From Thiomicrorhabdus chilensis DSM 12352 (lineage in GTDB: Bacteria > Pseudomonadota > Gammaproteobacteria > Thiomicrospirales > Thiomicrospiraceae): DNA of 64,000 nucleotides. The position numbers and the translations under genes were made by a program. Shown one piece after another: positions 37,388-47,804 of this stretch; positions within the stretch are counted from its first letter, which is position 1; each line of letters begins with the position of its first letter. The DNA is taken from NCBI RefSeq assembly GCF_000483485.1, contig NZ_KI519609.1, positions 1,641,460-1,705,459 of the forward strand, read 5' to 3'. The notes beneath the pieces were generated by a model. The model did no database searches and had not been told where the DNA came from. It worked only from the letters and a program-made list of their open reading frames with translations.

Positions 37388-38311
37388 CTATAAACTTGAA
37401 ATGGCTTTTTCCAGTGTGGCATTGTCATAAACTGCGACCATGCCCATTTTACGGTCAATCCTGCGATTCAAGCCCATCAAAACCTTTCCTGGTCCCAGCT
37501 CAAACAACTGATCAACACCATTGGCTTTCATTGCTTCAACCGTCTTAACCCATTGCACCGGACGGTAAAGCTGTTGAACCAAGGCCTGCTTGATCTGCTC
37601 GGCAGATTGCGACACTTCGACATTAACGTTATGCAAGACCGGCGTGCTCGCTTCGGAAAAAGTCATGCCCGCCAGTTTTTCCTGCAAGGCATCGGCGGCC
37701 GGCTTCATCAACGAACAGTGCGATGGCACACTCACCGGAAGCGGAACAACACGGCTTGCTCCGGCCTCTGTGGCAGCCTCCATAGCGGCTTCAACTGCGA
37801 CTTTTTCGCCGGCAATCACGACCTGGCCGGGCGAATTGAAATTGACAGCCTCAACCACACCTGACACCTGCTCGCACACAGCCACCACCTGAGCGTCTTC
37901 CAGCCCAAGTACCGCAGCCATAGCACCTTGCCCTTCCGGCACGGCCGACTGCATCAAACGGCCACGCTCTGCAACCAACTCAATCCCTTGAGCCAAAGTC
38001 ATCACGCCACTGGCCACCAAAGCGCTGTACTCACCCAAAGAATGCCCTGCCATATAAGCAGGAGACACAGCTTTCTGTTCAGCCAGTGTACGGTAAACAG
38101 CAATTCCGGCGGCCAACATCGCCGGCTGGGTCACGTCGGTTTGGTTCAGCTTACCCTCTGGATCATTTTGGACAAGATTCCACAGGTCATAACCCAATGC
38201 ATCAGACGCTTCAGTAAAGACCTCTTTTACCGAAGAATGTGTTTCAGCCAGTTCGGCCAACATTCCAACAGACTGCGAACCCTGCCCAGGGAAAACAAAT
38301 GCATATGACAT
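37388..38311 (-). CDS. fabD: Malonyl-CoA-ACP transacylase (307 aa)
   Basis: It loads malonyl groups onto ACP. FPGQGSQSVGM at residues 7-17, the nucleophile Ser in AGHSLGEYSAL near residue 91, and VPSHCSLM with the catalytic His near residue 200. I choose ATG 38311 (MSYAFVFPGQ), with AGGA before it, over a TTG two codons earlier. Confidence 0.96.
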   Translation of the reverse strand: MSYAFVFPGQGSQSVGMLAELAETHSSVKEVFTEASDALGYDLWNLVQNDPEGKLNQTDVTQPAMLAAGIAVYRTLAEQKAVSPAYMAGHSLGEYSALVASGVMTLAQGIELVAERGRLMQSAVPEGQGAMAAVLGLEDAQVVAVCEQVSGVVEAVNFNSPGQVVIAGEKVAVEAAMEAATEAGASRVVPLPVSVPSHCSLMKPAADALQEKLAGMTFSEASTPVLHNVNVEVSQSAEQIKQALVQQLYRPVQWVKTVEAMKANGVDQLFELGPGKVLMGLNRRIDRKMGMVAVYDNATLEKAISSL

Positions 38312-38403
38312 AAACAATTCCTAACTCAATTCATTTTGATTGATGACTTCCAATCTACCAGAAACCAAAAACCACTTTCACTTCTTATTCTACTCAAATG
38401 TTC

Positions 38404-39381
38404 TTAATACTTGATCAGTGCGGAACCCCAAGTGAAACCACCGCCAAACGCTTCAATCAAAATCGTCTGTCCTCGCTGAATACGTCCATCCCGTACAGCC
38501 TCGTCCAGAGCAAGCGGCACTGAAGCGCTCGAAGTATTCGCGTGTTTATGCACGGTGACCACCGTCTGATCATCAGCCAACTTCAGTTTTTTGGCGGTCG
38601 CTTTAATAATTCTCAAGTTCGCTTGATGCGGCACCAACCAATCAATGTCCTCTTTGTGCATGTCATTGGCCTCTAAGGTTTCTGTGGCAATGCGGCTCAA
38701 GGTGTTAACGGCCACCTTAAAGACTTCATTGCCTTTCATTGACATGGTTCTTTCCGCAATTTCATCGGTTTTCGGCAATTTGGATGGGCCGGACGGGACG
38801 TGCAGCAACTCTTCGTACTGGCCGTCGGCATGGATATGGGTGGATAAAATTCCAGGCTCCGAAGACGCCTCTAAAATCACCGCGCCAGCTCCATCCCCAA
38901 ACAAAACACAAGTATTACGATCACTCCAATTCGTGATACGCGACAGAGTTTCCGCCCCGACCACTAAGGCGCGTTTCGACATACCGGTTTTGATAAATTG
39001 ATCCGCCACACTCAAGGCATAAACAAAACCTGAACAAACGGCCTGAACATCAAATGCTGGTGAGCCTTTGATATTCAGTTTCTGCTGCAACAAACAGGCG
39101 GTGCTTGGAAAAATTTTATCCGGGGTGGTGGTTGCGACGATGATCAGATCGATCGACTGGGCATCGATGCCAGCCATCTCAATCGCTTTTAGGGAAGCTT
39201 GCTCGGCTAGATCACAGGTCGTTTCACCGTCGGCGGCAATATGTCTTTGCTGAATACCGGTTCGCTCTTGAATCCATTCGTCGCTGGTTTCCACCATTTT
39301 TTCAAGATCCAGGTTCGTGAGGACCTTTTCCGGCAGATAGCCACCTGTTCCAATAATACGACTGTAGATTTTTTGATTCAT
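38404..39381 (-). CDS. fabH: 3-oxoacyl-ACP synthase III (325 aa)
   Basis: It starts fatty-acid synthesis by condensing acetyl-CoA with malonyl-ACP. The triad is Cys in [13 protein letters not shown] near residue 115, His in [11 protein letters not shown] near residue 250, and Asn in [10 protein letters not shown] near residue 280. It is preceded by plsX and followed by fabD. Confidence 0.96.
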   Translation of the reverse strand: MNQKIYSRIIGTGGYLPEKVLTNLDLEKMVETSDEWIQERTGIQQRHIAADGETTCDLAEQASLKAIEMAGIDAQSIDLIIVATTTPDKIFPSTACLLQQKLNIKGSPAFDVQAVCSGFVYALSVADQFIKTGMSKRALVVGAETLSRITNWSDRNTCVLFGDGAGAVILEASSEPGILSTHIHADGQYEELLHVPSGPSKLPKTDEIAERTMSMKGNEVFKVAVNTLSRIATETLEANDMHKEDIDWLVPHQANLRIIKATAKKLKLADDQTVVTVHKHANTSSASVPLALDEAVRDGRIQRGQTILIEAFGGGFTWGSALIKY

Positions 39382-39425
39382 GAGACTATTCTTTTTATTT
39401 TTGTAGTTTCCAACAGGCCTGTCCG

Positions 39426-39448
39426 AAAAACGTCGGTCTTTAACCGAC
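39426..39448 (-). terminator. Hairpin at plsX stop codon
   Basis: On the minus strand GTCGGT-TAAAG-ACCGAC followed by GTTTTT forms a terminator-like hairpin with the plsX stop TAA in its loop. It could lower transcription into fabH or be blocked by terminating ribosomes. Confidence 0.6.
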
Positions 39449-40468
39449 CTTCTCAGAGGTTTGACGTTTAATCAGGCTGGACACTTCTGCAGAAATAAGC
39501 GCTGGAACATTTTTACTGACTTCCAGTCGCGCTTCGGCAATGGCATGCAAAAACGAAAACTGATCGGCACCGCCATGGCTTTTGATGACAATCTTCTTCA
39601 ACCCCAATAAGGACGCTCCGTTATACCGACGCGGATCGACCTTATCTTTAAAGGACTTTAACACAGGGTAAGCCAAAAGCGCGACCAGCTTCGTCAACAG
39701 ATTTTTCTTAAAGGCATCCTTCAGGTAGAAGGAGATCATTTTGGCCACCCCTTCACTGGACTTCAGAGCGATATTACCGTCAAAACCGTCACAAGCGACG
39801 ACGTCGGTATCGCCCTTATAGATGTCATCCCCTTCAACATAACCGACATAGTTGATATTGGTTCCTTGCAGAATCTGGTGTGCATCCTTGATACGCTGAT
39901 GCCCTTTGATTTCTTCCTCACCGATGTTCAACAAGCCGACTTTAGGATGCGGATTATCATCCACCGCCTTGGCCAGCACCGAACCCATGATCGCAAATTG
40001 CGCCAGGGTATCACCGTCAATTCCGACATTGGCACCCAAATCAAGTACGTGGACATGCCCTTTCATGGTCGGCATAGACGTGCAGATGGCTGGACGATCA
40101 ATATCGGGCAGGGTCTTTAACACAAACTTGGCAACGGCCATCAAAGCTCCGGTATTGCCGGCACTGACGCAGGCTTGGGCCTCATCTTCCTTAACCAAAT
40201 TAAGGGCGATTCGCATGGAGGATTGGCGTTTATTTCTTAGGGCTTTTGAAGGCAGGTCATCCATTTCAACCACTTGTTCGGCATGCTGAACGGTTACCCG
40301 GGAGACATCGTATTGATATTTGGACAACTCAGCGTGGATCAGGTCTTCTTTACCGACCAGAACAACGTGAATATCAGAAAACTTAGACAGTGCATCTAGT
40401 GAAGCTGGAACGGTGACCGAGATGCCGTGGTCACCGCCCATTGCGTCGATGGCAATTTTAATACTCAA
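39440..40468 (-). CDS. plsX: Phosphate acyltransferase PlsX (342 aa)
   Basis: It converts acyl-ACP to acyl-phosphate for phospholipid synthesis. The N-terminal [18 protein letters not shown] and central [12 protein letters not shown], then [11 protein letters not shown] and [14 protein letters not shown], are PlsX signatures. It sits 6 bases after rpmF and before fabH, the standard order. Confidence 0.96.
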   Translation of the reverse strand: MSIKIAIDAMGGDHGISVTVPASLDALSKFSDIHVVLVGKEDLIHAELSKYQYDVSRVTVQHAEQVVEMDDLPSKALRNKRQSSMRIALNLVKEDEAQACVSAGNTGALMAVAKFVLKTLPDIDRPAICTSMPTMKGHVHVLDLGANVGIDGDTLAQFAIMGSVLAKAVDDNPHPKVGLLNIGEEEIKGHQRIKDAHQILQGTNINYVGYVEGDDIYKGDTDVVACDGFDGNIALKSSEGVAKMISFYLKDAFKKNLLTKLVALLAYPVLKSFKDKVDPRRYNGASLLGLKKIVIKSHGGADQFSFLHAIAEARLEVSKNVPALISAEVSSLIKRQTSEKVG

Positions 40469-40474
40469 GACAAC

Positions 40475-40651
40475 TTAGCCTTTATCTTGAACGACTTTTT
40501 TACCTTTGTAGTAACCATCAGCGGTAACGTGGTGACGACGGTGAACTTCACCTGTTGTTTCGTCAACCGTCAAAGTCGGTGCAGATAACGCATCGTGAGA
40601 ACGACGCATACCACGTCTTGATGGGGTTTTACGACTCTTTTGAACAGCCAT
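40475..40651 (-). CDS. rpmF: Ribosomal protein bL32 (58 aa)
   Basis: Translation of the minus strand gives a basic 58-residue protein starting [20 protein letters not shown] and ending [12 protein letters not shown], a textbook L32. AGGAGA lies before the ATG. It lacks the CxxC zinc pair found in some L32 forms. It is located between yceD and plsX as in E. coli. Confidence 0.97.
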   Translation of the reverse strand: MAVQKSRKTPSRRGMRRSHDALSAPTLTVDETTGEVHRRHHVTADGYYKGKKVVQDKG

Positions 40652-40676
40652 GTCAATCTCCTAAAAATTAATCAAT

Positions 40677-41219
40677 CTATTTCTTTAACCCTTGCAACAC
40701 TGCAAACGGATTAGGTTTTTGAGAGTCCTGATCATCAGAACCGCTCTCTAATTCAATCTCTTCGTCCAATGCGGAATCCGATCTATTTTCATAGTCCATT
40801 GAACTTCCTTCTTTCATGGGCGCAAGGGGCACACATAAAAGCAGTTCATCCTCCACCCATTCCGGCAGAGAAACTCTCTCTTCAAGAAGTTCAAAGATTT
40901 CCACATCGTCCGGAACCTCATCAACCACGGCTGATGATTCCGCCAACACGCCCTTAACGGCCGTCTTTACTGGATAGTCAAATGCCTCTAAAGAACGTTG
41001 GCATTCTAAATTTAAAGTGGTTTCCAACTTCATGCTATAGGCTGGCATTTTCAGCGCCTTATCATAAAAGAAGTCCATTTCAACCATCACATCACGATCA
41101 TGATCCAAAACCAGCTCAGCAAGGCGCTTTAAACGCCCCTGATTGACTCGTGCCACAATATGTTTATTATGGTTAGCCATGTAAAGCGGATCAATCAATT
41201 CGGGAAGCTTCTCAAACAT
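40677..41219 (-). CDS. yceD: YceD-family 23S rRNA accumulation protein (180 aa)
   Basis: A DUF177 protein needed for normal 23S rRNA levels in E. coli. KLPELIDP near the N-terminus aligns with the E. coli start, LECQRSLEAFDYPV is the usual LECQRC region with Ser for the second Cys, and the tail KPNPFAVLQGLKK is diagnostic. It is the first gene of the operon. The start sits about 2 bases after the predicted transcription start, so the message may be leaderless. Confidence 0.92.
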   Translation of the reverse strand: MFEKLPELIDPLYMANHNKHIVARVNQGRLKRLAELVLDHDRDVMVEMDFFYDKALKMPAYSMKLETTLNLECQRSLEAFDYPVKTAVKGVLAESSAVVDEVPDDVEIFELLEERVSLPEWVEDELLLCVPLAPMKEGSSMDYENRSDSALDEEIELESGSDDQDSQKPNPFAVLQGLKK

Positions 41220-41227
41220 AGCGGCGA

Positions 41228-41256
41228 ATAATACCTGTATCAGTTAATTAAGTCAA
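41228..41256 (-). promoter_or_regulatory. Strong promoter of yceD operon, predicted leaderless
   Basis: On the minus strand TTGACT (41256-41251), exactly 17 bases, TATTAT (41233-41228); each box matches consensus at five of six bases. Transcription should begin near 41221, while the yceD ATG is at 41219. No Shine-Dalgarno sequence can fit. Confidence 0.75.
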
Positions 41257-41427
41257 AAAAAAGGCGGCTTTTTTACAAAAAATGTTTACGACCTAGATAT
41301 TTCATAAACATTCTTTAAAACAAAGACATACTTTCAGTTTAAATCTGGAGAAACCCTCTCGATTTCAACCACATAAACGGCCCGGAACCCAAGCCTCATA
41401 TTCTAACTCAAATAGTCCAATACTTTT

Positions 41428-42042
41428 ATGCAAAAAATCACACACAAGAATCAATTGCCACCAATCATTCTCGGCTCTTCCTCCCCTTTCAGGAAGGCAT
41501 TGCTGGAAAAGCTACAATTGCCCTTTGCACAAAACGCGCCGCAGGTGGATGAAACCCCACTTGAAAACGAGTCACCACTGGACATGGTACAACGCCTGTC
41601 ACGACTCAAGGCCAAAACTATTGCCGAGCAGTTTCCCGACCACATCACTATTGCCTCGGATCAGTGCGCAACCTTTAACAACCAAGCAATCGGCAAACCG
41701 CACACTCACGAAAACGCTGTCAAACAATTGCAGGACTTCAGCGGCCAGTCAATCACCTTCTATACAGGCCTGGTGGTATTTGATCCACGCACTCAAAGCT
41801 ACCACCAACGGCATGACGAAACCATTGTGCACTTCAGGCCCCTGAACGAGACAACCATTCAGAATTACCTACTGGCCGAAACACCCTATCAATGCGCAGG
41901 AAGTTTTAAATCGGAAGGACTTGGCATCACACTCTTCTCAAGCATACAAAGTCGCGACCCCAATGCTTTGATTGGATTGCCGCTCATTGAGCTGACCACC
42001 ATCTTTCAAGAAATGGGCATCACCCTCCCACTAGCGGAATAA
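41428..42042 (+). CDS. Maf-like nucleotide pyrophosphatase (204 aa)
   Basis: It removes pyrophosphate from non-canonical NTPs. The family start is ILGSSSPFRKALLEKL, followed by DETPLENESP, the catalytic segment TIASDQCATFNNQAIGKPHT and DPNALIGLPL near the end. The YceF subgroup commonly lies opposite yceD/rpmF, as here. The 208-bp gap to yceD contains the divergent promoters. Confidence 0.9.
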   Translation: MQKITHKNQLPPIILGSSSPFRKALLEKLQLPFAQNAPQVDETPLENESPLDMVQRLSRLKAKTIAEQFPDHITIASDQCATFNNQAIGKPHTHENAVKQLQDFSGQSITFYTGLVVFDPRTQSYHQRHDETIVHFRPLNETTIQNYLLAETPYQCAGSFKSEGLGITLFSSIQSRDPNALIGLPLIELTTIFQEMGITLPLAE

Positions 42043-42061
42043 AAAACTCACCTCAATAAAA

Positions 42062-42082
42062 AACAGGCCATACAGGCCTGTT
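42062..42082. terminator. Hairpin built from the CAGGCCTG repeat
   Basis: AACAGGCC (42062-42069), a 5-base loop and GGCCTGTT (42075-42082) form an 8-bp stem in the maf/gph convergent junction, with A6 on the left for the minus-strand gene. The right arm is a CAGGCCTG copy, the left arm a half copy. Confidence 0.6.
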
Positions 42083-42151
42083 CATTTCTATTTGCCGTTA
42101 CTCATTAATATAATGAGCGTGCCATTACACCCTTTGAATTATTAAATAAGA

Positions 42152-42820
42152 TCAAATCCGCGTCATCAGCCACGCATGCAGGGCATGCAAATCTTCAAAA
42201 TGTGCCAAGGGTTCGTGCACATCCAACTCATGCGATTCATGCACTCCATGCGCCAGGGCCACACGATCCATATTAATATTGCGCGCCATCTGCAGATCGA
42301 AAGTCGTATCTCCCACCATCAACGCCGACTCCAGCGGAACATCCAACTCGGCCAATATCTGTTCCAACATTAAAGGGTCCGGCTTGGAAGCCGACTCTAC
42401 CGGCGTGCGTGTCATGTCAAAATAGACTCCAAACCCACACTCCTGCAGAACCTGATCCAGCCCTTTACGGCTTTTGCCTGTGGCAATCGCCAGCTTGACC
42501 CCCTGATTCTTCAAACTGAAAAGCATGGCTTCGGCACCGTCAAACGCTTCCATGGCCACTTCACTTTCGTGCAAAAAACACTGGGTATAAGCTTGCGCCA
42601 TCGCTTCAATCTGGTCGACACCGACCTCGGGATACAGACCCAAAATCGCCTTCTCCAAACTCAAGCCGATAATCTGCTTAGACTCATGATCCGATAATAC
42701 TGGCAAACCGCAGCGCTCGGCCGCCGCTTGAATCGACGCCACAATACGCGCTTCAGAATTCATCAAGGTGCCATCCCAATCAAAAATCACTAACTCATAT
42801 TTTTTCACTTCACCCACCAC
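42152..42820 (-). CDS. HAD-family phosphatase, Gph/PpaX-like (222 aa)
   Basis: IFDWDGTLMNSEARI has the HAD nucleophile and acid-base Asp, IATGKSRKGLDQVL the motif II/III region with Lys, and MVGDTTFDLQMA the motif IV Asp pair. Probably phosphoglycolate-type or a related sugar-phosphate phosphatase. The frame starts at GTG 42820, right after rluC; a GTG at 42805 (VKKYEL) is an equal alternative. Co-transcribed with rluC. Confidence 0.85.
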   Translation of the reverse strand: MVGEVKKYELVIFDWDGTLMNSEARIVASIQAAAERCGLPVLSDHESKQIIGLSLEKAILGLYPEVGVDQIEAMAQAYTQCFLHESEVAMEAFDGAEAMLFSLKNQGVKLAIATGKSRKGLDQVLQECGFGVYFDMTRTPVESASKPDPLMLEQILAELDVPLESALMVGDTTFDLQMARNINMDRVALAHGVHESHELDVHEPLAHFEDLHALHAWLMTRI

Positions 42821-42827
42821 CTAACTC

Positions 42828-43793
42828 TTACTCAACGTTTCCCGGCAACGCCAAGGTCTCAATAATCTTTTTAAAATCGGGCCACAAAGGCGCTTCAATA
42901 CACATCCACTGCTTGGTGACCGGATGAGTAAACCCAAGAAACTGGGCATGCAAACCCAAGCGTTTCAGACCTAAAGGACGAAACCGTTTATTTACATCAC
43001 GGTCACCGTACTTATCATCCCCAATCAACGCACAACCTTGCGACAAGGCATGCACACGAATCTGATGCGTGCGACCGGTTTCCAACTTGACCGACACCAA
43101 ATCACACTCACGCAAATGCCGTTCCACCGTGAAAAAACTCACCGAAGGCTTGCCATCCGCAGCCACCACCACATGCCAGCCACCCTCTTTGGGGCGGTCC
43201 TTACGCAAAGGCAAATCCACCTTATGTTTGCGTTTTGGCCAGCGCCCCTCGACAATCGCCAAATAACGTTTATCCAATTTATTGTCGCGAATCTGTTGTT
43301 GCAGGTCTTTCAAAACCGAAGCTTTTTTGGCAATCAACAGGCAGCCCGATGTATCACGGTCAATCCGGTGCACCAATTCCAACCTTTTGGCCAAGGGGCG
43401 CAACAACCTCACCACTTCAATCAAACCCCAGTTAACTCCGCTGCCACCATGCACCGCCACCCCGGAAGGCTTGTTGACCACCATGAGGTCTTTGTCTTCG
43501 AAAAGAATATTGTCTTCAATACGCTGCATCTGGCTGCGCGGGATATCACTTTCCACAACGGTTTTGGCCTCTGGAACACTTACCGGCGGAATGCGCACCA
43601 CATCCCCTGAAACCAAACGGGTTTGCGCCTTGACACGCCCCTTATTGACCCTGACCTCGCCCTTGCGAATAATCCGATAAACCAAAGTCTTAGGTGCCTT
43701 TCTTAAAAAACGCATTAAAAAATTATCGACCCTTTGTCCTTCATCTTCTTCGGTGACTGTTACAAACTGAACTTTTGGCGATTGCGCCGTCAT
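42828..43793 (-). CDS. rluC: 23S rRNA pseudouridine synthase RluC (321 aa)
   Basis: It has an N-terminal S4 RNA-binding domain (residues 18-75) and a RluA-type catalytic domain with LVHRIDRDTSGCLLIAKK containing the catalytic Asp. The position opposite rne is the classic RluC context; in E. coli the enzyme modifies 23S U955, U2504 and U2580. It lies upstream of the gph-like gene on the same strand. Confidence 0.93.
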   Translation of the reverse strand: MTAQSPKVQFVTVTEEDEGQRVDNFLMRFLRKAPKTLVYRIIRKGEVRVNKGRVKAQTRLVSGDVVRIPPVSVPEAKTVVESDIPRSQMQRIEDNILFEDKDLMVVNKPSGVAVHGGSGVNWGLIEVVRLLRPLAKRLELVHRIDRDTSGCLLIAKKASVLKDLQQQIRDNKLDKRYLAIVEGRWPKRKHKVDLPLRKDRPKEGGWHVVVAADGKPSVSFFTVERHLRECDLVSVKLETGRTHQIRVHALSQGCALIGDDKYGDRDVNKRFRPLGLKRLGLHAQFLGFTHPVTKQWMCIEAPLWPDFKKIIETLALPGNVE

Positions 43794-44006
43794 AGCCTTA
43801 CCATTCCTTGCCTAATCCTTCTCACACCCAATATACACAACCCCGCGAGAAACTGGGGGAATGGGCGACTCTCTGTTAATTTGGCGTCAGTTTACCCGGT
43901 GTTTGATAATATGTCATTGCATAGCGACAAAATGAGTGCTATATTTGCGTGGCTTAATTTGTAAGCGTATGTTAGAGATGGCACAACTCAAAACTGTGCA
44001 GGAATT

Positions 44007-44035
44007 TTGAAAATCGGTTCACAGCACTTTATATA
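44007..44035 (+). promoter_or_regulatory. Candidate rne promoter
   Basis: TTGAAA (44007-44012), 17 bases, TATATA (44030-44035). It would give a leader of about 620 bases before rne. Positions 43794-44006 show no gene. Confidence 0.5.
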
Positions 44036-44041
44036 TAAGGC

Positions 44042-44664
44042 TTTGAACCTTTTAAATCACCCATCAAAAACACACTTACAGACGATACTGTGACAAACTC
44101 CGTTTAAATCGATAGCCAATTGCTCGAATTTAAACGAGTGGACCCCAAATTAACGGGCGCGACTTTCAAAACATCGAGTTATAAGACGCCTGATTAATGA
44201 TACGGGACAAAGACCAATATCGTAAGAATTGCACGACTCTCAAGCAAAATTCATTTGCTTGAGCCTGGCTAGAGCTTAATGCCAAATCCCAATAAAAAAA
44301 CCATTAAGCTCGATAAAAATGTTGTAACAAACGTCGGTGATTTAAATGCCGACTGGTAAACAAATAAGATTATTGTGAATCGACTCCTTAAACACCTATT
44401 TAATTTAAGATGAGTCACGGTTAAAAAACCAACCTGTTAGTCCTTGAAAAAACGACACAATCGTAATCCACTAACAATTTTCATTCACATCCAAAACGCT
44501 GTTTACCCACCATAAAGCAGACAACAATTCGCCAGAATTGAATTTTTACGACCTTAGTAGGCCTATCCGGCTACTAAGCCTTCCGAGCAATCGGCTTTGT
44601 TCCCGTCGAAGTCCCCCGTATCTCTTGTAGTTAACGTGTTTTTGAAACAACTAAAGAGAACAGC
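44042..44664 (+). other. Long rne leader with terminal hairpins
   Basis: About 620 bases without a gene. Near its end CTTAGTAG (44553-44560) pairs with CTACTAAG (44571-44578), and AGCC (44577-44580) with GGCT (44593-44596) forms a second small stem. RNase E mRNA in E. coli has a structured leader through which the enzyme controls its own message; this leader is of comparable position and could serve the same role. Confidence 0.5.
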
Positions 44665-47265
44665 ATGAAAAGAATGCTCATAAATGCGACCCAGCCCGAA
44701 GAGCTGCGCATTGCACTTGTCGATGGACAAACCCTATATGATCTAGACGTAGAAACCCCACTTCACCAAAAGAAAAAAGCCAATATCTACAAAGGCCGCA
44801 TCACTCGCATCGAACCAAGCTTGGAAGCGGCATTTGTGGACTACGGTTCAGACCGACACGGCTTTTTGCCTTTCAAGGAAATCGCTGAACAATACTATCC
44901 TGACAGCAAACCGGAATCCGGACGCTACAGCATCAAAGACATTCTCAGCGAAGGCCAAGAAGTCATTGTTCAAGTTCAAAAAGAAGAACGCGGCAATAAA
45001 GGTGCGGCACTGACCACACAAATCACCTTGGCGGGCCCTTACATCGTCATGATGCCAAACAACCCGAAAGCCGGTGGAATTTCACGCCGCATCGAAGGGG
45101 ATGATCGATCTGAAATCCGCGATTCACTGCGCGATCTCGACATTCCGGAAGGCATGGGTTTAATCATTCGCACCGCCGGTGTCGGAAAAAGTTCTGAAGA
45201 ACTGCAATGGGGCGTCAGCTACCTAGTGCAACTCTGGGATGCCATTCTAAAAGCGGCCGACTCCAAACCGGCTCCGTTTTTGATTCACCAGGAGTCCGAT
45301 ATGGTCATTCTGGCGATTCGCGACTACCTGCGTCAGGATATCGGTGAAATCATCATTGATGACATGGAGACCTTCCACAAGGCACGTGACTTTATTCAGC
45401 ACGTGATGCCGCAGCAGGTCTACAAGGTCAAACCCTATCAAGACACCATTCCGCTGTTTACGCGTTTTCAGATTGAATCTCAAATCGAATCCGCCTACCA
45501 GCGCGAAGTCACCCTACCCTCAGGTGGTGCCATTGTCATTGACATCACCGAGGCCTTGACCGCCATCGACATCAACTCAAGCCGCTCCACTAAAGGTGGC
45601 GACATTGAAGAGACCGCCTTCCATACCAACATGGAAGCGGCTTGCGAAATCGCACGCCAGTTACGTCTGCGCGACATTGGCGGACTGGTGGTTATCGACT
45701 TCATCGACATGCATTCCAACCGCCACCAACGTGAAGTGGAAAACAAAATCAAAGAAGCGGTCAAATCAGATCGTGCCCGTGTACAGATTGGCAAGATCTC
45801 TCGCTTTGGCCTGCTCGAAATGTCACGCCAACGTCTGCGCCCTTCGATCGATGAATCCACACAGATCGTCTGCCCACGCTGTAAAGGCGTTGGGGTGATT
45901 CGTGGTGTTGAGTCACTTGCGCTGTCCATTCTTCGTCTGCTTGAAGAAGAATCCATGAAGGAAAACACCCGTCGCGTCACCGTGCAACTGCCGGTTGATG
46001 TGGCAACGTTCCTTTTAAACGAAAAGCGTAATCAAATCACTAAAATTGAAGATCGTCACAATCTGCATGTTCTGATTGTGCCGAACGAGCATTTGGAAAC
46101 CCCGCAATACAGCATGGAACGAACTCGCAACGGTGAAGATTCCTCCTCCAATGCCAGCTATGAAATCAAAGAGATGATTCTGCCGGAAGACCACCTGGTA
46201 ATTGAACCGGCAAAACCAGCGGCTCCGGAAGAACCGGCGATTAAGAATGTTCAGCCAAGTGCGCCACCGCCAAGTGCCACGGCACCAAAGGCTGCATCCT
46301 CTGCCGAATCCAAGCCGGGACTATTGGCTCGAGTCTGGAAAGCTTTATTCAGCACAGCTGAAGAAGCCCCGGAAGAAACCTCTAAAAAAAGCGATGCTTC
46401 ACAACAGGGTCGTCAACGCAAAGATAACCGTAGAAGCGGTGGCAACCGTCCGTCCAACCGCCGCAACAACCGTCGTCGCAATGCGGATGACCAGGATAAG
46501 GATCAAGCCAATAAACGTGGCAACGAACCTCGTGAAAAACGCGAAGAAAGTGGAGACCAGAACGCAGAACAAGGCAAGCCTCGCAGACCACAACGTGACC
46601 GTCGCCCACGCAAGGATCGCGAACCTAAAGCGACGGATCAAGGTGACCTTAAAGCCAAGCAGGAGACTTCAACCGATAATCGCTCCGAAAAGGCAGGCGA
46701 CAGACCGAGAAGAGCACCTAAAGGAAATGAGGCCAAAGTCGATTCCGATCAGACTGATAGCCGCTCTACTGGGCCGGAATCTTCTCAGAAAGAGGAAGAC
46801 AACAAAGGTCGTCGTACCGGTCAACGTCGCCGTAGCCGCTACAACAGTCGAAACTATAATCGCCGTCGTCGCGCACCGGCCGGAGCCGAAACTATGTCGA
46901 TCGATTCTCCTCACCCTGAGCACGCGGCAGCCAAGACACTGCCGACTCCAACGCCTGAAATTGCACCACAAGCTCAGGCCGAACCAAAAGTCGAATCTAA
47001 GGGTGAACCTCAGGCCGAAAAACCAACTGAAACCGTGGTCAGCCAGCCTGAAGTAAAAAACGAGACTGCTGACAAGGTGGAAAACGTCACCGAACCGTCA
47101 AGTGAACAGCCGACAGAACAAGAGAAGAAATCAAGACCTTCTCGCAGTCGCCCAAGAAGAAGAGACCGCTCTCGTTCAAAACCGGATTCCAAAAAATCCG
47201 CTAACGAAAGTGAATCTCAAACAGAAAACCAACAACCGGAAAAGGTCAACGAGCCGACCGAGTGA
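44665..47265 (+). CDS. rne: Ribonuclease E (866 aa)
   Basis: An endoribonuclease for mRNA decay and rRNA/tRNA processing. It has an N-terminal S1 domain (about residues 35-125), the catalytic region [21 protein letters not shown] near residue 293 and [14 protein letters not shown] near 345 with the Mg-binding Asp residues, and the zinc link CPRCKGVG near residue 405. Beyond about residue 510 it is a disordered Arg/Glu/Pro-rich scaffold. At 866 residues it is shorter than the E. coli enzyme, mainly in the scaffold. Confidence 0.96.
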   Translation: MKRMLINATQPEELRIALVDGQTLYDLDVETPLHQKKKANIYKGRITRIEPSLEAAFVDYGSDRHGFLPFKEIAEQYYPDSKPESGRYSIKDILSEGQEVIVQVQKEERGNKGAALTTQITLAGPYIVMMPNNPKAGGISRRIEGDDRSEIRDSLRDLDIPEGMGLIIRTAGVGKSSEELQWGVSYLVQLWDAILKAADSKPAPFLIHQESDMVILAIRDYLRQDIGEIIIDDMETFHKARDFIQHVMPQQVYKVKPYQDTIPLFTRFQIESQIESAYQREVTLPSGGAIVIDITEALTAIDINSSRSTKGGDIEETAFHTNMEAACEIARQLRLRDIGGLVVIDFIDMHSNRHQREVENKIKEAVKSDRARVQIGKISRFGLLEMSRQRLRPSIDESTQIVCPRCKGVGVIRGVESLALSILRLLEEESMKENTRRVTVQLPVDVATFLLNEKRNQITKIEDRHNLHVLIVPNEHLETPQYSMERTRNGEDSSSNASYEIKEMILPEDHLVIEPAKPAAPEEPAIKNVQPSAPPPSATAPKAASSAESKPGLLARVWKALFSTAEEAPEETSKKSDASQQGRQRKDNRRSGGNRPSNRRNNRRRNADDQDKDQANKRGNEPREKREESGDQNAEQGKPRRPQRDRRPRKDREPKATDQGDLKAKQETSTDNRSEKAGDRPRRAPKGNEAKVDSDQTDSRSTGPESSQKEEDNKGRRTGQRRRSRYNSRNYNRRRRAPAGAETMSIDSPHPEHAAAKTLPTPTPEIAPQAQAEPKVESKGEPQAEKPTETVVSQPEVKNETADKVENVTEPSSEQPTEQEKKSRPSRSRPRRRDRSRSKPDSKKSANESESQTENQQPEKVNEPTE

Positions 47266-47302
47266 TTGGCTAAACATTTGACTTTTATAGTCAGTGGACA
47301 AT

Positions 47303-47333
47303 AAAAAAGGCGCTATGAAATAGCGCCTTTTTT
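47303..47333 (+). terminator. rne terminator
   Basis: Stem GGCGCTA/TAGCGCC (47309-47327) with a 5-base loop, A6 before and T6 after. Lies between rne and the IS element. Confidence 0.9.
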
Positions 47334-47382
47334 ATTTGATATGTCCCGTCCTGAAATAGGTTGACACATTGGAGACCTATCC

Positions 47383-47790
47383 ATGGACATTCCGCATAGA
47401 AAAAGAACCCAACGTGATTACACTCTAGGCTTTAAATTATCCGTTGTAGAACAAGTAGAAAAAGGCACGTTTACCTACAAGCAAGCTCAAAAACATTACG
47501 GCATCCAAGGCCGTAGTACTGTATTAACCTGGTTGAGAAAACATGGTAATCTGGACTGGACAAAACTCCATAAGGAACCGACCGTGTCAAAACCCCAATC
47601 CAAGACTGCCCCCGAAACCCCAGCACAAGCCATCAAACGTCTAGAGCGCCAGCTATCAGACGAACAGCTCAAAAATAGCATTCTAAATGAAATGGTCGAT
47701 CTTCTGGATAGTCAGTACGGAACGCAGCTCAGAAAAAAGCACTTAGCCAAACAATTGAAAAAAGACGGCAACAAAAAAGAGTCAGTCTAA
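47383..47790 (+). CDS. IS3-family OrfA (135 aa)
   Basis: An N-terminal HTH (KRTQRDYTLGFKLSVVEQVE, then ALTAAQ-type KQAQKHYGIQGRSTVLTWLR) binds the element ends, followed by a leucine-zipper-like tail. The classic slippery heptamer A_AAA_AAG lies in frame at 47733-47739. The -1 frame is open from there into orfB, so a fused OrfAB transposase can be made. Confidence 0.92.
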   Translation: MDIPHRKRTQRDYTLGFKLSVVEQVEKGTFTYKQAQKHYGIQGRSTVLTWLRKHGNLDWTKLHKEPTVSKPQSKTAPETPAQAIKRLERQLSDEQLKNSILNEMVDLLDSQYGTQLRKKHLAKQLKKDGNKKESV

Positions 47791-47804
47791 CGCACCTGTG
47801 CCAA

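Noticed and set aside
45495-46971. Open frames antisense to rne
   Set aside because: They follow the codon bias of the rne scaffold region and carry no domain or start signal.
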